NCBI GenBank assembly: GCA_023229845.1
Contig: JALNYK010000036.1
Coordinates: forward strand, 1-27,391
Length of the DNA stretch: 27,391 nt
DNA from: Gallionella sp.
Lineage (GTDB): Bacteria; Pseudomonadota; Gammaproteobacteria; Burkholderiales; Gallionellaceae
Direction of reading: 5' to 3'
Shown here: positions 7,590-14,688 of the stretch, piece by piece
Numbering within the stretch: the first letter of the stretch is position 1
Layout: each line of letters starts with the position of its first letter
Notes under the pieces: model-generated
Database searches by the model: none
What the model saw: only the letters and a program-made list of their open reading frames with translations
What the model was told of the DNA's origin: nothing
Program-made: the position numbers and the translations under genes

Positions 7590-7606
7590 CGCACTATTCC
7601 GGTGCG
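7590..7606. promoter_or_regulatory. NtrC-type enhancer site
   Basis: CGCAC-N7-GTGCG is a perfect inverted repeat that fits the NtrC operator core GCAC-N7-GTGC. Its centre is about 130 bases upstream of the predicted glnA start site, a usual distance for an enhancer acting on a sigma-54 promoter by looping. It overlaps the last codons of the CDF transporter gene, which may explain why it has been overlooked as intergenic sequence. Confidence 0.65.
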
Positions 7607-8784
7607 TCACTGCGATGAATCTGGATGGAACGGAAAAGCTCATCGTTTAGCCCTATTGCATTGCACTGCGTCTGCAGTGCAGCAGCCCGTTCGTCAGACA
7701 ACTCTTCCGCAGGATAAAAGAGCTCGGCATCGACCTTCCCGTCCAGATAGTGGAACATCACCCGGCGCTCGCTGATCGAGGGGTCGCTCAGCCTTGCGGA
7801 CAAAGCCTCCAGCAATCCGGAACGATCCGGCAGATGGGCATTGGGCCGCACTTTGCGGTCGTCTTCCGGATCGATATGCACCATCACGTCCAGCACATGG
7901 TGTCTGGACAGCACCGACTGTCGCGCCGCTTCGGCGATGTAATGCCCTTCCGAAACGCTGATCTTTGGATCGACCACGATATGCGCATCGACCAGCGCGT
8001 TGTCGGCCATCTTGCGCGTGCGCAACTCGTGCAGGCCGCATACACCGGGGGTGTTGCGCAAGGTATCGCGAATCGCCTTGACCTCTTTCGCATCCAGTCC
8101 GGTGTCGATCAATTCGGCCAAAGCCTCTTGGGCCAATTTGACGCCCATGCGGGCGATCATCACGCCGACGACGGCGGCGGCAATCAGATCGAGAAAGACG
8201 AAACCCATCAGGTTGCCGGCGATGCCGATCAGCACCACCAGCGAAGAAGCCGCATCGGAACGCGAATGCCATGCGTTCGCCGCGAGCATCTGCGAACGCA
8301 CTCGCTTCGCGACCGCCATCAGGTAATGGAACAGCCCTTCCTTCGCGACCAGCGTCAGCAAGGCCACCCACAAAGTAGCCGGATGGACGGCTTGCAGGCT
8401 CTGTGGATCCTGCAACTTCATACCGGCAGCGATCAGCAGGCCGACCCCGAGCGCCGCCAGGGCCGCGCCCAGCAGCAACGTCGCCGCCGTCTCGATGCGC
8501 GCATGACCGTAGGGATGCCGGGCGTCGGCATGACGACTGCTTTCCCGGTTGGCGAACAGCACCAGAAAATCCGACAACAAATCGGACAGCGAATGCAAAC
8601 CGTCCGCGATCAACGCCTGCGACCGGCCGAAATATCCGACCGCCAGTTGCAGCAACGTCAACACCAGATTGATCCCTACGCTGACCCAGGTACATTTTTG
8701 CGCCGCGGCAAACCGCTCCGGATGCGCCGGATCGAATGGCTCGATGTCGGTATGGTGTGTATGCGAATGGGAGTGGTTTTTCAT
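7594..8784 (-). CDS. Cation diffusion facilitator (CDF) family metal exporter
   Basis: CDF proteins export divalent metals (Zn, Fe, Mn, Co) from the cytoplasm by proton antiport. The product (396 residues from the chosen start) begins with a histidine-rich tail (HSHSHTHH), has six membrane segments between about residues 33 and 215, and carries the paired metal sites H64/D68 (HSLSD in TM2) and the HSRSD motif in TM5. This HD-HD pattern is the one most often linked to zinc, but the metal cannot be fixed from sequence alone. After the usual cytoplasmic domain there is an extra region of roughly 100 residues at the C-terminus. No convincing Shine-Dalgarno precedes the ATG at 8784; ATGs at 8802 and 8838 are alternatives. 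The last codons overlap an NtrC-type site for glnA. Confidence 0.9.
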   Translation of the reverse strand: MKNHSHSHTHHTDIEPFDPAHPERFAAAQKCTWVSVGINLVLTLLQLAVGYFGRSQALIADGLHSLSDLLSDFLVLFANRESSRHADARHPYGHARIETAATLLLGAALAALGVGLLIAAGMKLQDPQSLQAVHPATLWVALLTLVAKEGLFHYLMAVAKRVRSQMLAANAWHSRSDAASSLVVLIGIAGNLMGFVFLDLIAAAVVGVMIARMGVKLAQEALAELIDTGLDAKEVKAIRDTLRNTPGVCGLHELRTRKMADNALVDAHIVVDPKISVSEGHYIAEAARQSVLSRHHVLDVMVHIDPEDDRKVRPNAHLPDRSGLLEALSARLSDPSISERRVMFHYLDGKVDAELFYPAEELSDERAAALQTQCNAIGLNDELFRSIQIHRSDAPE

Positions 8785-8864
8785 ATCGGTTATAGTATGC
8801 ATCTGCGCGGCGCAGCATAACATCCGCGCCGGATTCATTAAACATTGCCTTGGAAAGAATCATC

Positions 8865-9317
8865 ATGGGAAAAATCACCAACATCCTGCAAACCGCCCAA
8901 CAACGAGCCCAGGAGTTGAATCTGTCCTACGAAGGCGCACTGTCGCCGCAGGAAGCTTACGAGATCCTGCAATCCGCCCCCGGGGCGCGACTGGTGGATG
9001 TGCGCAGCCGCGCCGAATGCGACTGGGTAGGCCGGGTTCCCGGCGCCGTCGAGATCGAATGGGCCACCTATCCCGGCATGCAACGCAACCCGAATTTCAT
9101 GGCGCAACTGGAGCAATCGGTGGACAAGGAGTCGCTGGTGCTGTTTCTGTGCCGCACCGGGCAACGTTCCCATGCCGCCGCCGCACTGGCGACCGAGGCC
9201 GGCTATGCCGACTGCTACAACATCCTGGAAGGCTTCGAAGGCGACAAGAACGCCGCGGGCCAGCGCCGCGACACCAACGGATGGTGCGCAGCCGGATTGC
9301 CCTGGCAGCAGGGATAA
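8865..9317 (+). CDS. Rhodanese-like domain protein
   Basis: The 150-residue product is a single rhodanese domain, a fold that carries sulfur as a cysteine persulfide. After an N-terminal helix (about residues 5-20) come LSPQEAYEIL, the LVDVRSRAECDWVGRVPGA strand-loop and the active-site loop CRTGQR with catalytic C96, then the AGYADCYNILEGFEGD strand. It has no signal peptide, so a cytoplasmic role in sulfur transfer is likely, but the acceptor is unknown. The ATG at 8865 is preceded by GGAAAGA; a TTG at 8850 keeps the frame open further upstream. It is divergent from the CDF gene and convergent with exonuclease III across a large inverted repeat that begins four bases after its stop. Confidence 0.9.
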   Translation: MGKITNILQTAQQRAQELNLSYEGALSPQEAYEILQSAPGARLVDVRSRAECDWVGRVPGAVEIEWATYPGMQRNPNFMAQLEQSVDKESLVLFLCRTGQRSHAAAALATEAGYADCYNILEGFEGDKNAAGQRRDTNGWCAAGLPWQQG

Positions 9318-9320
9318 CAC

Positions 9321-9413
9321 CGTAGGGGCACGGCGGTGTCAATTCCACATCCAGCTTGCTGGATAGTGGATTGCCTAACTTTGTTGTGCCGTGCCCCTAC
9401 CCGCAATCCCTAC
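9321..9413. repeat. CGTAGGG palindromic element, copy B (long form)
   Basis: Thirteen-base arms GTAGGGGCACGGC (9322-9334) and GCCGTGCCCCTAC (9388-9400) face each other across a spacer that contains a second hairpin (ATCCAGC-TT-GCTGGAT, 9349-9364). Beyond the right arm a further short segment ends in CCCTACG, which includes the stop codon of exonuclease III. Both outer edges therefore read CGTAGGG inward. The whole could fold into one long stem-loop and serve as a terminator for both convergent genes. Confidence 0.8.
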
Positions 9414-10174
9414 GAATAATCCACCGTCAGCGGCGCGTGATCCGAGAAGCGCTGCTCCTTGTAGATGCTGGCCGATTCGGCGCGTGACGCGATGCCGGGC
9501 GTAGCGATCTGATAGTCGATGCGCCAGCCGACGTCCTTGGCCCACGCCTGACCGCGGTTCGACCACCATGTGTAGGCCTCCATCTCGGGATGCACTTTAC
9601 GGAACACATCGACGAAACCTACTTCGTCGAACAGTTCGGTGAGCCAGGCGCGCTCTTCCGGCAGGAAGCCCGAATTCTTTTTGTTGCCGCGCCAGTTCTT
9701 CAGGTCGATCTCCTTGTGCGCGATGTTCCAGTCGCCGCAGACAATCACCTCGCGTCCGCTGACTCTTAACTCGCGCAGATGCGGCATGAACGCCGCCATG
9801 AACTTGAACTTCACCGCCTGACGCTCTTCGCCGCTGGAACCGGATGGCAGATACAGCGACACCACGCTGGCGTCGCCGAACTGCGCTTCGATATAACGAC
9901 CCTCGCTATCGAACTCGGCGATACCCAGACCTACGATCACCTCATCGGGCTTGCGCTTCGAATAGATGCCCACACCGCTATAGCCCTTCTTCTCGGCATA
10001 GTGAAAGTAACCGTGGTAGTCGTGCGGCGCGAGCATCTGCGCCGTCATGTCCGCGGCCTGCGCCTTCAATTCCTGCAGGCAGATAATGTCGGCGTCCTGT
10101 TGCGCCAGCCAGTCGTAAAAGCCCTTGGTGGTCGCCGAACGGATGCCGTTCAGGTTGATCGTGATAATGCGCAT
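9410..10174 (-). CDS. xth: Exodeoxyribonuclease III (AP endonuclease, Xth family)
   Basis: This enzyme cleaves DNA 5' to abasic sites and trims 3' ends in base excision repair. The 254-residue product has the whole exonuclease III motif series: NLNGIR, the metal ligand in LQELK, the GYSGVGIYSK loop, LYLPSG, the catalytic DWN in CGDWNIAHKEIDL, GFLPEERAW, the WWSNRGQAWAKDVGWRIDY block and the terminal SDHAPL with the catalytic histidine. The ATG at 10174 starts the first beta strand directly (MRIITINLNG); the frame remains open to 10222. It is divergent from pyrE, about 70 bases apart. Its TAG stop lies within the edge of a palindromic repeat. Confidence 0.96.
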   Translation of the reverse strand: MRIITINLNGIRSATTKGFYDWLAQQDADIICLQELKAQAADMTAQMLAPHDYHGYFHYAEKKGYSGVGIYSKRKPDEVIVGLGIAEFDSEGRYIEAQFGDASVVSLYLPSGSSGEERQAVKFKFMAAFMPHLRELRVSGREVIVCGDWNIAHKEIDLKNWRGNKKNSGFLPEERAWLTELFDEVGFVDVFRKVHPEMEAYTWWSNRGQAWAKDVGWRIDYQIATPGIASRAESASIYKEQRFSDHAPLTVDYS

Positions 10175-10204
10175 GAAAATTCTCGGGGTTACAGGGCGCG
10201 CCAT

Positions 10205-10210
10205 TATAAT
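10205..10210 (+). promoter_or_regulatory. Likely -10 box of the pyrE promoter
   Basis: A perfect TATAAT lies 32 bases upstream of the pyrE start in the short divergent region with exonuclease III. No good -35 hexamer is seen at 16-18 bases; the best candidate (TTCTCG) is poorly spaced. The assignment rests mainly on the -10 box and position. Confidence 0.45.
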
Positions 10211-10242
10211 GAGGCCTGTCATCTCTACCTACGGTGTTCTTC

Positions 10243-10896
10243 ATGTCGAACTTCAGCCAGGATTTCATCCGTTTCGCCGTGCAGCAAAAAGTGCTGTGTT
10301 TCGGCGAGTTCCAGACCAAGGCAGGCCGCCTATCGCCTTATTTCTTCAACGCGGGCCTGTTCAACGACGGCGATTCGTTGCGCAATCTTTCGCAATTTTA
10401 TGCACAGGCCATCCTCGCTTCCGAACTGCCGTTCGACATGCTGTTCGGCCCGGCCTACAAGGGCATACCGCTGGCTGCCGGCACCGCAATCGCGCTGGCC
10501 GAACAGGGCCGCAACATACCTTATTGCTTTAACCGCAAGGAAGCCAAGGATCACGGCGAGGGCGGCACGATGGTGGGCGCGAAACTGCAAGGTCGCGTGC
10601 TGATCATCGACGACGTGATCTCGGCCGGCACTTCCGTGCGCGAGTCCATCGAGTTGATCCGCGCCGCCGGCGCCGAGCCCTGCGGTGTGGTCATCGCGCT
10701 CGATCGCATGGAACGCGGGCAGGGCGAGCTTTCCGCGGTGCAGGAAGTCGAACGCAACTATGGCATCCCAGTGGTGTCCATCGCAGGCGTGGACGATTTG
10801 CTCGGCTATTTGCAGGGCGAACCCGAGATGGTGCAGAATCTTTCCGCCGTGCAAGCCTACCGTGACCGTTATGGAGTGAAAAATGACCCAATCTAG
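10243..10896 (+). CDS. pyrE: Orotate phosphoribosyltransferase
   Basis: PyrE converts orotate and PRPP to orotidine 5'-phosphate in pyrimidine synthesis. The 217-residue product shows KAGRLSPYFFNAGLF near the N-terminus, the GPAYKGIPLAAG loop, YCFNRKEAKDHGEGG (the flexible catalytic loop) and the PRPP-binding motif VLIIDDVISAGTS at residues 119-131. This is the usual length for proteobacterial PyrE. The ATG at 10243 is preferred to an in-frame GTG at 10234 because the product then starts like other family members (MSNFSQDFI). The gene overlaps the following DUF4124 gene by 14 bases, so they are probably cotranscribed. Confidence 0.97.
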   Translation: MSNFSQDFIRFAVQQKVLCFGEFQTKAGRLSPYFFNAGLFNDGDSLRNLSQFYAQAILASELPFDMLFGPAYKGIPLAAGTAIALAEQGRNIPYCFNRKEAKDHGEGGTMVGAKLQGRVLIIDDVISAGTSVRESIELIRAAGAEPCGVVIALDRMERGQGELSAVQEVERNYGIPVVSIAGVDDLLGYLQGEPEMVQNLSAVQAYRDRYGVKNDPI

Positions 10897-11491
10897 ACTG
10901 CTCATTATCCTGATCGCGAGCCTCTCGTTCAGTCTGCCTGCCGCTGCCAAGATGTACAAATGGGTGGACGACCAGGGCGTCACCCATTACGGCGAGACCA
11001 TCCCGCCGGAATATGCCAACAAGGATCGCACCGAACTCAACAAAACAGGACGCGCGATCAAGAAGGATGAGGTGCTCAGCCCGGAAAAACGCCTTGCCAA
11101 GAAAGAGGCCGAAGCCAAGAAGCGTGCCGAGGCAGAGGCCGTTCTGGAAAGCAAACGCCGCGACAAGGCGCTGGTGAACACCTACAGCAGCCCGGCCGAG
11201 ATCGATCTGGCACGCAGCCGCAATCTGCAACAGATCGACGCTCGCGTCAGCGGCGCCGGCGCACAAGCCAAGATCGTCAGCGACAGCCTGCTCGGCTTGC
11301 AGAAGGAGGCCGATGGCTACAAACAGGCAGGCAAGAAGCTGCCAGCTTCGTTACAGGAGGACCTGACCGAGACACAGACGCGCCTGACCAAGCTGCAACA
11401 GGATCTCGACAAGGCCAAGGCCGAGAAGTCGGCGATGGAAGCGCGCTACGATGCCGACAAGGCTCGCTATAAGGAACTGACCGGGAAGTAA
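10883..11491 (+). CDS. DUF4124-domain periplasmic protein with long coiled coil
   Basis: The 202-residue product has a signal peptide (about residues 1-22, ending LPAAA) followed by a DUF4124 domain (KMYKWVDDQGVTHYGETIPP) and then a long charged helical region rich in Lys, Glu and Ala (about residues 60-200) that should form a coiled coil. It resembles the protein at 5386-5877 in layout but not closely in the tail. The start overlaps the end of pyrE by 14 bases. Its TAA stop is immediately followed by the stop codon of the convergent carbonic anhydrase gene, with no space for a separate terminator. The function of DUF4124 proteins is not established; a cell-envelope structural role is a guess. 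Confidence 0.9.
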   Translation: MTQSRLLIILIASLSFSLPAAAKMYKWVDDQGVTHYGETIPPEYANKDRTELNKTGRAIKKDEVLSPEKRLAKKEAEAKKRAEAEAVLESKRRDKALVNTYSSPAEIDLARSRNLQQIDARVSGAGAQAKIVSDSLLGLQKEADGYKQAGKKLPASLQEDLTETQTRLTKLQQDLDKAKAEKSAMEARYDADKARYKELTGK

Positions 11492-12127
11492 CTACAGCAT
11501 CTCGAACAAACGGGTGGCCGGGTTGTAACCTAACAGCTGCCCGTTTTCCATATCGAAATACCAGCCATGCAGCGTGAGCGAGCCTTGTTCGGCGCGCTCG
11601 CGTATCCAGGAAAAACTCATCAGATTAGCTAGCGAGCCGAGTATGGCGCGCTGCTCGCACGCCAGCGTGCGAGCTTCCAGCGTAGCATTGGGCATATCCC
11701 GTTCGACGCTTGCCCGCGCATCTTCGACCAGATGCATCCAGTCGTCGATGAAAGACTCCGGATTATTGGCGCCGCCGGCTTCGATCAACGCGCGGATGCC
11801 GCCGCAATCCGCATGCCCCAACACGATGATGTGCTCTACGCCCAGCGTACACACACCGTATTCCAGCGCGGCACTGGTGCCGTGATATCCGCCACCGCGA
11901 CTCTCGACAGGAGGCACCAGATTCGCCACGTTACGGATTACGAACAAATCGCCCGGCGCGCAATTCAGCACCAGCGCCGGATCGACGCGAGAATCGCAAC
12001 AGGCCACCACCAATGTCCTGGGCGTTTGCCCATCCTGAATCAACTGGCGATACAGCGCATCGTCGTCCGTGAAATGTTGCTCACGGAAGCGATGGAAACC
12101 CTCGATCAGATCGTGCGGGCTGGTCAT
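11492..12127 (-). CDS. can: Beta-class carbonic anhydrase
   Basis: The enzyme interconverts CO2 and bicarbonate. The 211-residue product has the beta-class zinc ligands and catalytic pair: C43, D45 and R47 in ACCDSR, and H105 and C108 in GHADCGG. The further motifs VIRNVANLVPP and ALEYGVCTLGVEHIIVLGH are also typical. No signal peptide is present, so it acts in the cytoplasm. The ATG at 12125-12127 overlaps the purC stop (ATGA), indicating translational coupling. The frame remains open far upstream through purC, but that part is out of frame with the real purC protein and is not coding. Its place in a purine operon suggests bicarbonate supply for biosynthetic carboxylations; a role beside RuBisCO is also possible. 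Confidence 0.95.
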   Translation of the reverse strand: MTSPHDLIEGFHRFREQHFTDDDALYRQLIQDGQTPRTLVVACCDSRVDPALVLNCAPGDLFVIRNVANLVPPVESRGGGYHGTSAALEYGVCTLGVEHIIVLGHADCGGIRALIEAGGANNPESFIDDWMHLVEDARASVERDMPNATLEARTLACEQRAILGSLANLMSFSWIRERAEQGSLTLHGWYFDMENGQLLGYNPATRLFEML

Positions 12128-13008
12128 GCTCCAATCAGGCGCTGCTGCGCCTCGCGGTACTTGTCCGCGGTCTTCTGCAACACGTCTTGGGGAATACGCG
12201 GGGCGGGCGCCTGCTTGTTCCAGCCGGAAGACTCCAGCCAGTCGCGCACGAACTGCTTGTCGAAGCTGGGCGGGTTGCTGCCGACCTTGTATTGGTCCGC
12301 GGGCCAGAAGCGCGAAGAGTCTGGCGTCAGTGCCTCGTCGATCAGATACAGCTTGCCAGCCTCGTCCACGCCGAACTCGAACTTGGTGTCGGCGATGATG
12401 ATGCCGCGTGTCAGCGCGTACTCTGCCGCTTGCGTGTAGAGCGCCAGCGTCGCGTTCTTCACCTGTTCGGCCATCTCTGCACCAAGCAATTTTTGGGCTT
12501 CCTCGAACGAGATGTTCTCGTCGTGGTCGCCCACCGCCGCCTTGGTGGACGGGGTGAACAGCGGTTGCGGCAGCTTTTGCGCCTCCTGCAAACCCTTCGG
12601 CAACTCGATGCCGCAAACCGCGCCGGTCTTTTGGTAGTCCTTCCAGCCGGAGCCGACCAGATAACCGCGCACGATGGCTTCGATCGGCAAGGGCTTCAGC
12701 TTCTTCGTAACGAAGGCGCGTCCGCGCACCTGCTCGCGCTCGGCGTCGGTCTTCACGACCGATTCCGGGTCTATGCCGGAAAGATGGTTCGGGATGACAT
12801 GCCCCAGTTTATCGAACCAGAAGTTCGACACTGCGGTGAGCACCTCTCCCTTGCCGGGAATCGGATCGTCCAAGATCACGTCGAACGCCGAGAGGCGGTC
12901 GGTCTGCACGATCAGCAGATGATCGGCATCGACTTCATACAGGTCGCGCACCTTGCCGCGGTGCAGGAATTTCAGGCTGGTCAGATTGGATTCGTGTAGG
13001 GCAGACAT
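12124..13008 (-). CDS. purC: Phosphoribosylaminoimidazole-succinocarboxamide synthase (SAICAR synthetase)
   Basis: PurC joins CAIR and aspartate with ATP to make SAICAR in purine synthesis. The 294-residue product is of the longer PurC type and shows the N-terminal LHRGKVRDLYEV, QTDRLSAFDVIL, the VRGYLVGSGWKDYQ block, FTPSTKA and the late IIADTKFEFG and DEALTPDSSRFWP signatures. The ATG at 13008 is preceded by GAGGAAAC. It lies 40 bases downstream of purE across a palindromic repeat, and its stop overlaps the carbonic anhydrase start, so purE-purC-can form an operon. Confidence 0.97.
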   Translation of the reverse strand: MSALHESNLTSLKFLHRGKVRDLYEVDADHLLIVQTDRLSAFDVILDDPIPGKGEVLTAVSNFWFDKLGHVIPNHLSGIDPESVVKTDAEREQVRGRAFVTKKLKPLPIEAIVRGYLVGSGWKDYQKTGAVCGIELPKGLQEAQKLPQPLFTPSTKAAVGDHDENISFEEAQKLLGAEMAEQVKNATLALYTQAAEYALTRGIIIADTKFEFGVDEAGKLYLIDEALTPDSSRFWPADQYKVGSNPPSFDKQFVRDWLESSGWNKQAPAPRIPQDVLQKTADKYREAQQRLIGA

Positions 13009-13027
13009 GATGTTTCCTCGGTCAGGT

Positions 13028-13053
13028 AAGGGCACGGCGCGCCGTGCCCTACG
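13028..13053. repeat. CGTAGGG palindromic element, copy C (between purE and purC)
   Basis: A perfect 22-base palindrome (13029-13050; half-site AGGGCACGGCG) is followed by ACG, so the minus strand reads CGTAGGG at its leading edge. The TAG in that edge is the purE stop codon (13049-13051). Unlike copies A and B it lies inside an operon, so strong termination here would be costly; a role in message processing or as a mobile relic is as likely. Confidence 0.8.
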
Positions 13054-13543
13054 ATAGAACAGGCAGGGTGGTCGCAGCAATCTGCTCCGCCTGCTTCTTG
13101 CGGTAATCGGCCAGCTTCTGCGCCAGCTGTGCATCGTTCAACGCGAGCATGGATACAGCGAACAGTCCTGCATTCACCGCACCCGCTTCGCCGATTGCGA
13201 AGGTGGCAACCGGAATGCCCTTGGGCATTTGCACGATGGACAACAGCGAGTCCATGCCTTTCAGATACTTGGAGGGAATGGGTACGCCCAATACCGGCAG
13301 CGTGGTCTTGCCGGCGATTACGCCCGCCAGATGCGCCGCGCCGCCCGCACCCGCGATGAAGCACTGCGCACCCTGCGCACTGATTTCTTTGATGTAGTCG
13401 AACAGCAAGTCGGGCGAACGGTGCGCCGAGATCACGCGCGCATCGAACGCCACGCCAAAATCCTGCAGCGCGCGCGCGGCCTGCTGCATGATTTCCCAGT
13501 CGTTGCTACTGCCCATCACGATGGAAACGAGGGGTTTGCTCAT
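13049..13543 (-). CDS. purE: N5-carboxyaminoimidazole ribonucleotide mutase (class I PurE)
   Basis: PurE converts N5-CAIR, made by PurK from bicarbonate, into CAIR. The 164-residue product has the family features VMGSSNDWEIM near residue 10, the active-site SAHRSPD, FIAGAGGAAHLAGV, LGVPIPSKYLKGMDSL and QMPKGIPVATFAIGEAGAVNAGLFA. Length and motifs fit class I PurE. The Shine-Dalgarno (AAGGA) lies just before the ATG and abuts a dispersed palindrome. The TAG stop is inside another palindromic repeat. purK is not in the window. Confidence 0.97.
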   Translation of the reverse strand: MSKPLVSIVMGSSNDWEIMQQAARALQDFGVAFDARVISAHRSPDLLFDYIKEISAQGAQCFIAGAGGAAHLAGVIAGKTTLPVLGVPIPSKYLKGMDSLLSIVQMPKGIPVATFAIGEAGAVNAGLFAVSMLALNDAQLAQKLADYRKKQAEQIAATTLPVLS

Positions 13544-13552
13544 GATATTCCT

Positions 13553-13592
13553 TCCCTCTCCTCAATCCTCTCCCGCAAGCGGGAGAGGAGGC
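13553..13592. repeat. CCCTCTCC-type dispersed palindrome, copy 1
   Basis: An 11-base-pair stem TCCTCTCCCGC / GCGGGAGAGGA (13566-13589) is preceded by a partial direct repeat of its left arm (CCCTCTCCTCAA). The same layout recurs at 17950-17988. Such elements are scattered between genes in many proteobacteria. This one lies between the fbp terminator and purE, and its edge touches the purE ribosome binding site. Confidence 0.75.
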
Positions 13593-13628
13593 AAACGAGA
13601 AGAGCAATAGTTAATCCTGCAGACGAAA

Positions 13629-13652
13629 CAACGCCCCCAGACGGGGGCGTTG
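13629..13652 (-). terminator. Rho-independent terminator of fbp
   Basis: A 10-base-pair stem (CAACGCCCCC / GGGGGCGTTG) with a four-base loop lies nine bases after the fbp stop. On the minus strand it is followed by a short T-containing run (TTTCG), which is a weak tail for an otherwise strong hairpin. Confidence 0.7.
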
Positions 13653-13660
13653 TCAGGTAA

Positions 13661-14662
13661 TTACGCTTCCTTGTGGTAAGCGATAAGACGCTCAACTTCG
13701 TTCTTCGAACCGAGAATCACCGGCACGCGCTGATGCAAACCGTTAGGCTGAAGTTCCATGATGCGTTCACGTCCGGTGGAGGACATACCGCCCGCCTGCT
13801 CGACGATGAAGGACATCGGGTTGGCTTCGTACATCAGGCGCAGCTTGCCGGCCTTGGTCGGATCCTTGGTGTCGAACGGATACATGAACACGCCGCCGCG
13901 GGTCAGGATGCGGTGCACTTCGGCCACCATCGATGCGACCCAGCGCATGTTGAAGTTCACGCCGCGCGGGCCAGTCTTGCCGGCGATGCATTCGCGCACA
14001 TAGCGCTGCACCGGAGCTTCCCAGAAACGCTCGTTGGAGGCGTTGATCGCGAATTCCAGCGTATCTGCCGGAATGGTCATGTTCGGGTGGGTCAGAAAGA
14101 AATCGCCGACATCGCGATCCAGCGTAAAGCCATTCACGCCATTGCCGGTGGTGATCACCATCATGGTGTTCGGGCCATACAGCGCGTAACCGGCGCAGAC
14201 CTGCTTGGTGCCGGGCTGCATGAAATCGGCTGCGGTCGGGTTTTCCACGCCTTCCGGGCAACGCAGGATCGAGAAGATCGTGCCGACGGAAATGTTCACG
14301 TCGATGTTGGAAGAGCCATCCAGCGGATCGAAGGTGATCAGGTATTTACCCTTGGGGTACTTGGCCGGGATCGGGTAGATGTCGTCCATCTCTTCCGATG
14401 CCATCGCAGCCAGGTGACCGCCCCACTCGTTGGCCTTGATGAAGACTTCGTTGGTGATGATGTCCAGCTTCTTCTGGGTTTCGCCTTGCACGTTCTCGCT
14501 GCCCGCGCTGCCCAGCACGCCGATCAGCGCGCCCTTGTTCACGTCGTGCGCGATCTGTTTGCAAGCCGAAATAACATCGCTGATCAGGCCGGTGAAATCG
14601 CCGGAAGCGCCCGGGATCGCGCGTTGTTCTTCGATGATGAACTGGATCAAACTCTTGCTCAT
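13661..14662 (-). CDS. fbp: Class I fructose-1,6-bisphosphatase
   Basis: Fbp hydrolyses fructose 1,6-bisphosphate to fructose 6-phosphate, needed for both gluconeogenesis and ribulose bisphosphate regeneration in the Calvin cycle. The 333-residue product has the class I signatures: GALIGVLGSAGSENVQGE, MASEEMDDIYPIP, the catalytic FDPLDGSSNIDVN metal-binding motif, the CAGYALYGPNTMMV segment, RGVNFNMRWVASMVAEVHR and the C-terminal GGMSSTGRERIMELQP. The ATG at 14662 has GGAGAG upstream; the frame stays open to 14722. It lies downstream of cbbO on the same strand, about 146 bases away, so it may belong to the cbb transcription unit. Confidence 0.97.
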   Translation of the reverse strand: MSKSLIQFIIEEQRAIPGASGDFTGLISDVISACKQIAHDVNKGALIGVLGSAGSENVQGETQKKLDIITNEVFIKANEWGGHLAAMASEEMDDIYPIPAKYPKGKYLITFDPLDGSSNIDVNISVGTIFSILRCPEGVENPTAADFMQPGTKQVCAGYALYGPNTMMVITTGNGVNGFTLDRDVGDFFLTHPNMTIPADTLEFAINASNERFWEAPVQRYVRECIAGKTGPRGVNFNMRWVASMVAEVHRILTRGGVFMYPFDTKDPTKAGKLRLMYEANPMSFIVEQAGGMSSTGRERIMELQPNGLHQRVPVILGSKNEVERLIAYHKEA

Positions 14663-14688
14663 TACTGCTCTCCTCACATTAGAAATTA

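Noticed and set aside
11492..12616. A longer carbonic anhydrase with about 160 additional N-terminal residues
   Set aside because: The extension runs through purC in another frame; the ATG at 12127 in the ATGA overlap gives a full-length, standard beta-carbonic anhydrase.
13012..13134. An N-terminal extension of purC through the palindromic repeat
   Set aside because: The GAGGAAAC ribosome binding site before 13008 and the standard PurC N-terminus decide the shorter start; the extension is Arg-rich repeat sequence overlapping purE.
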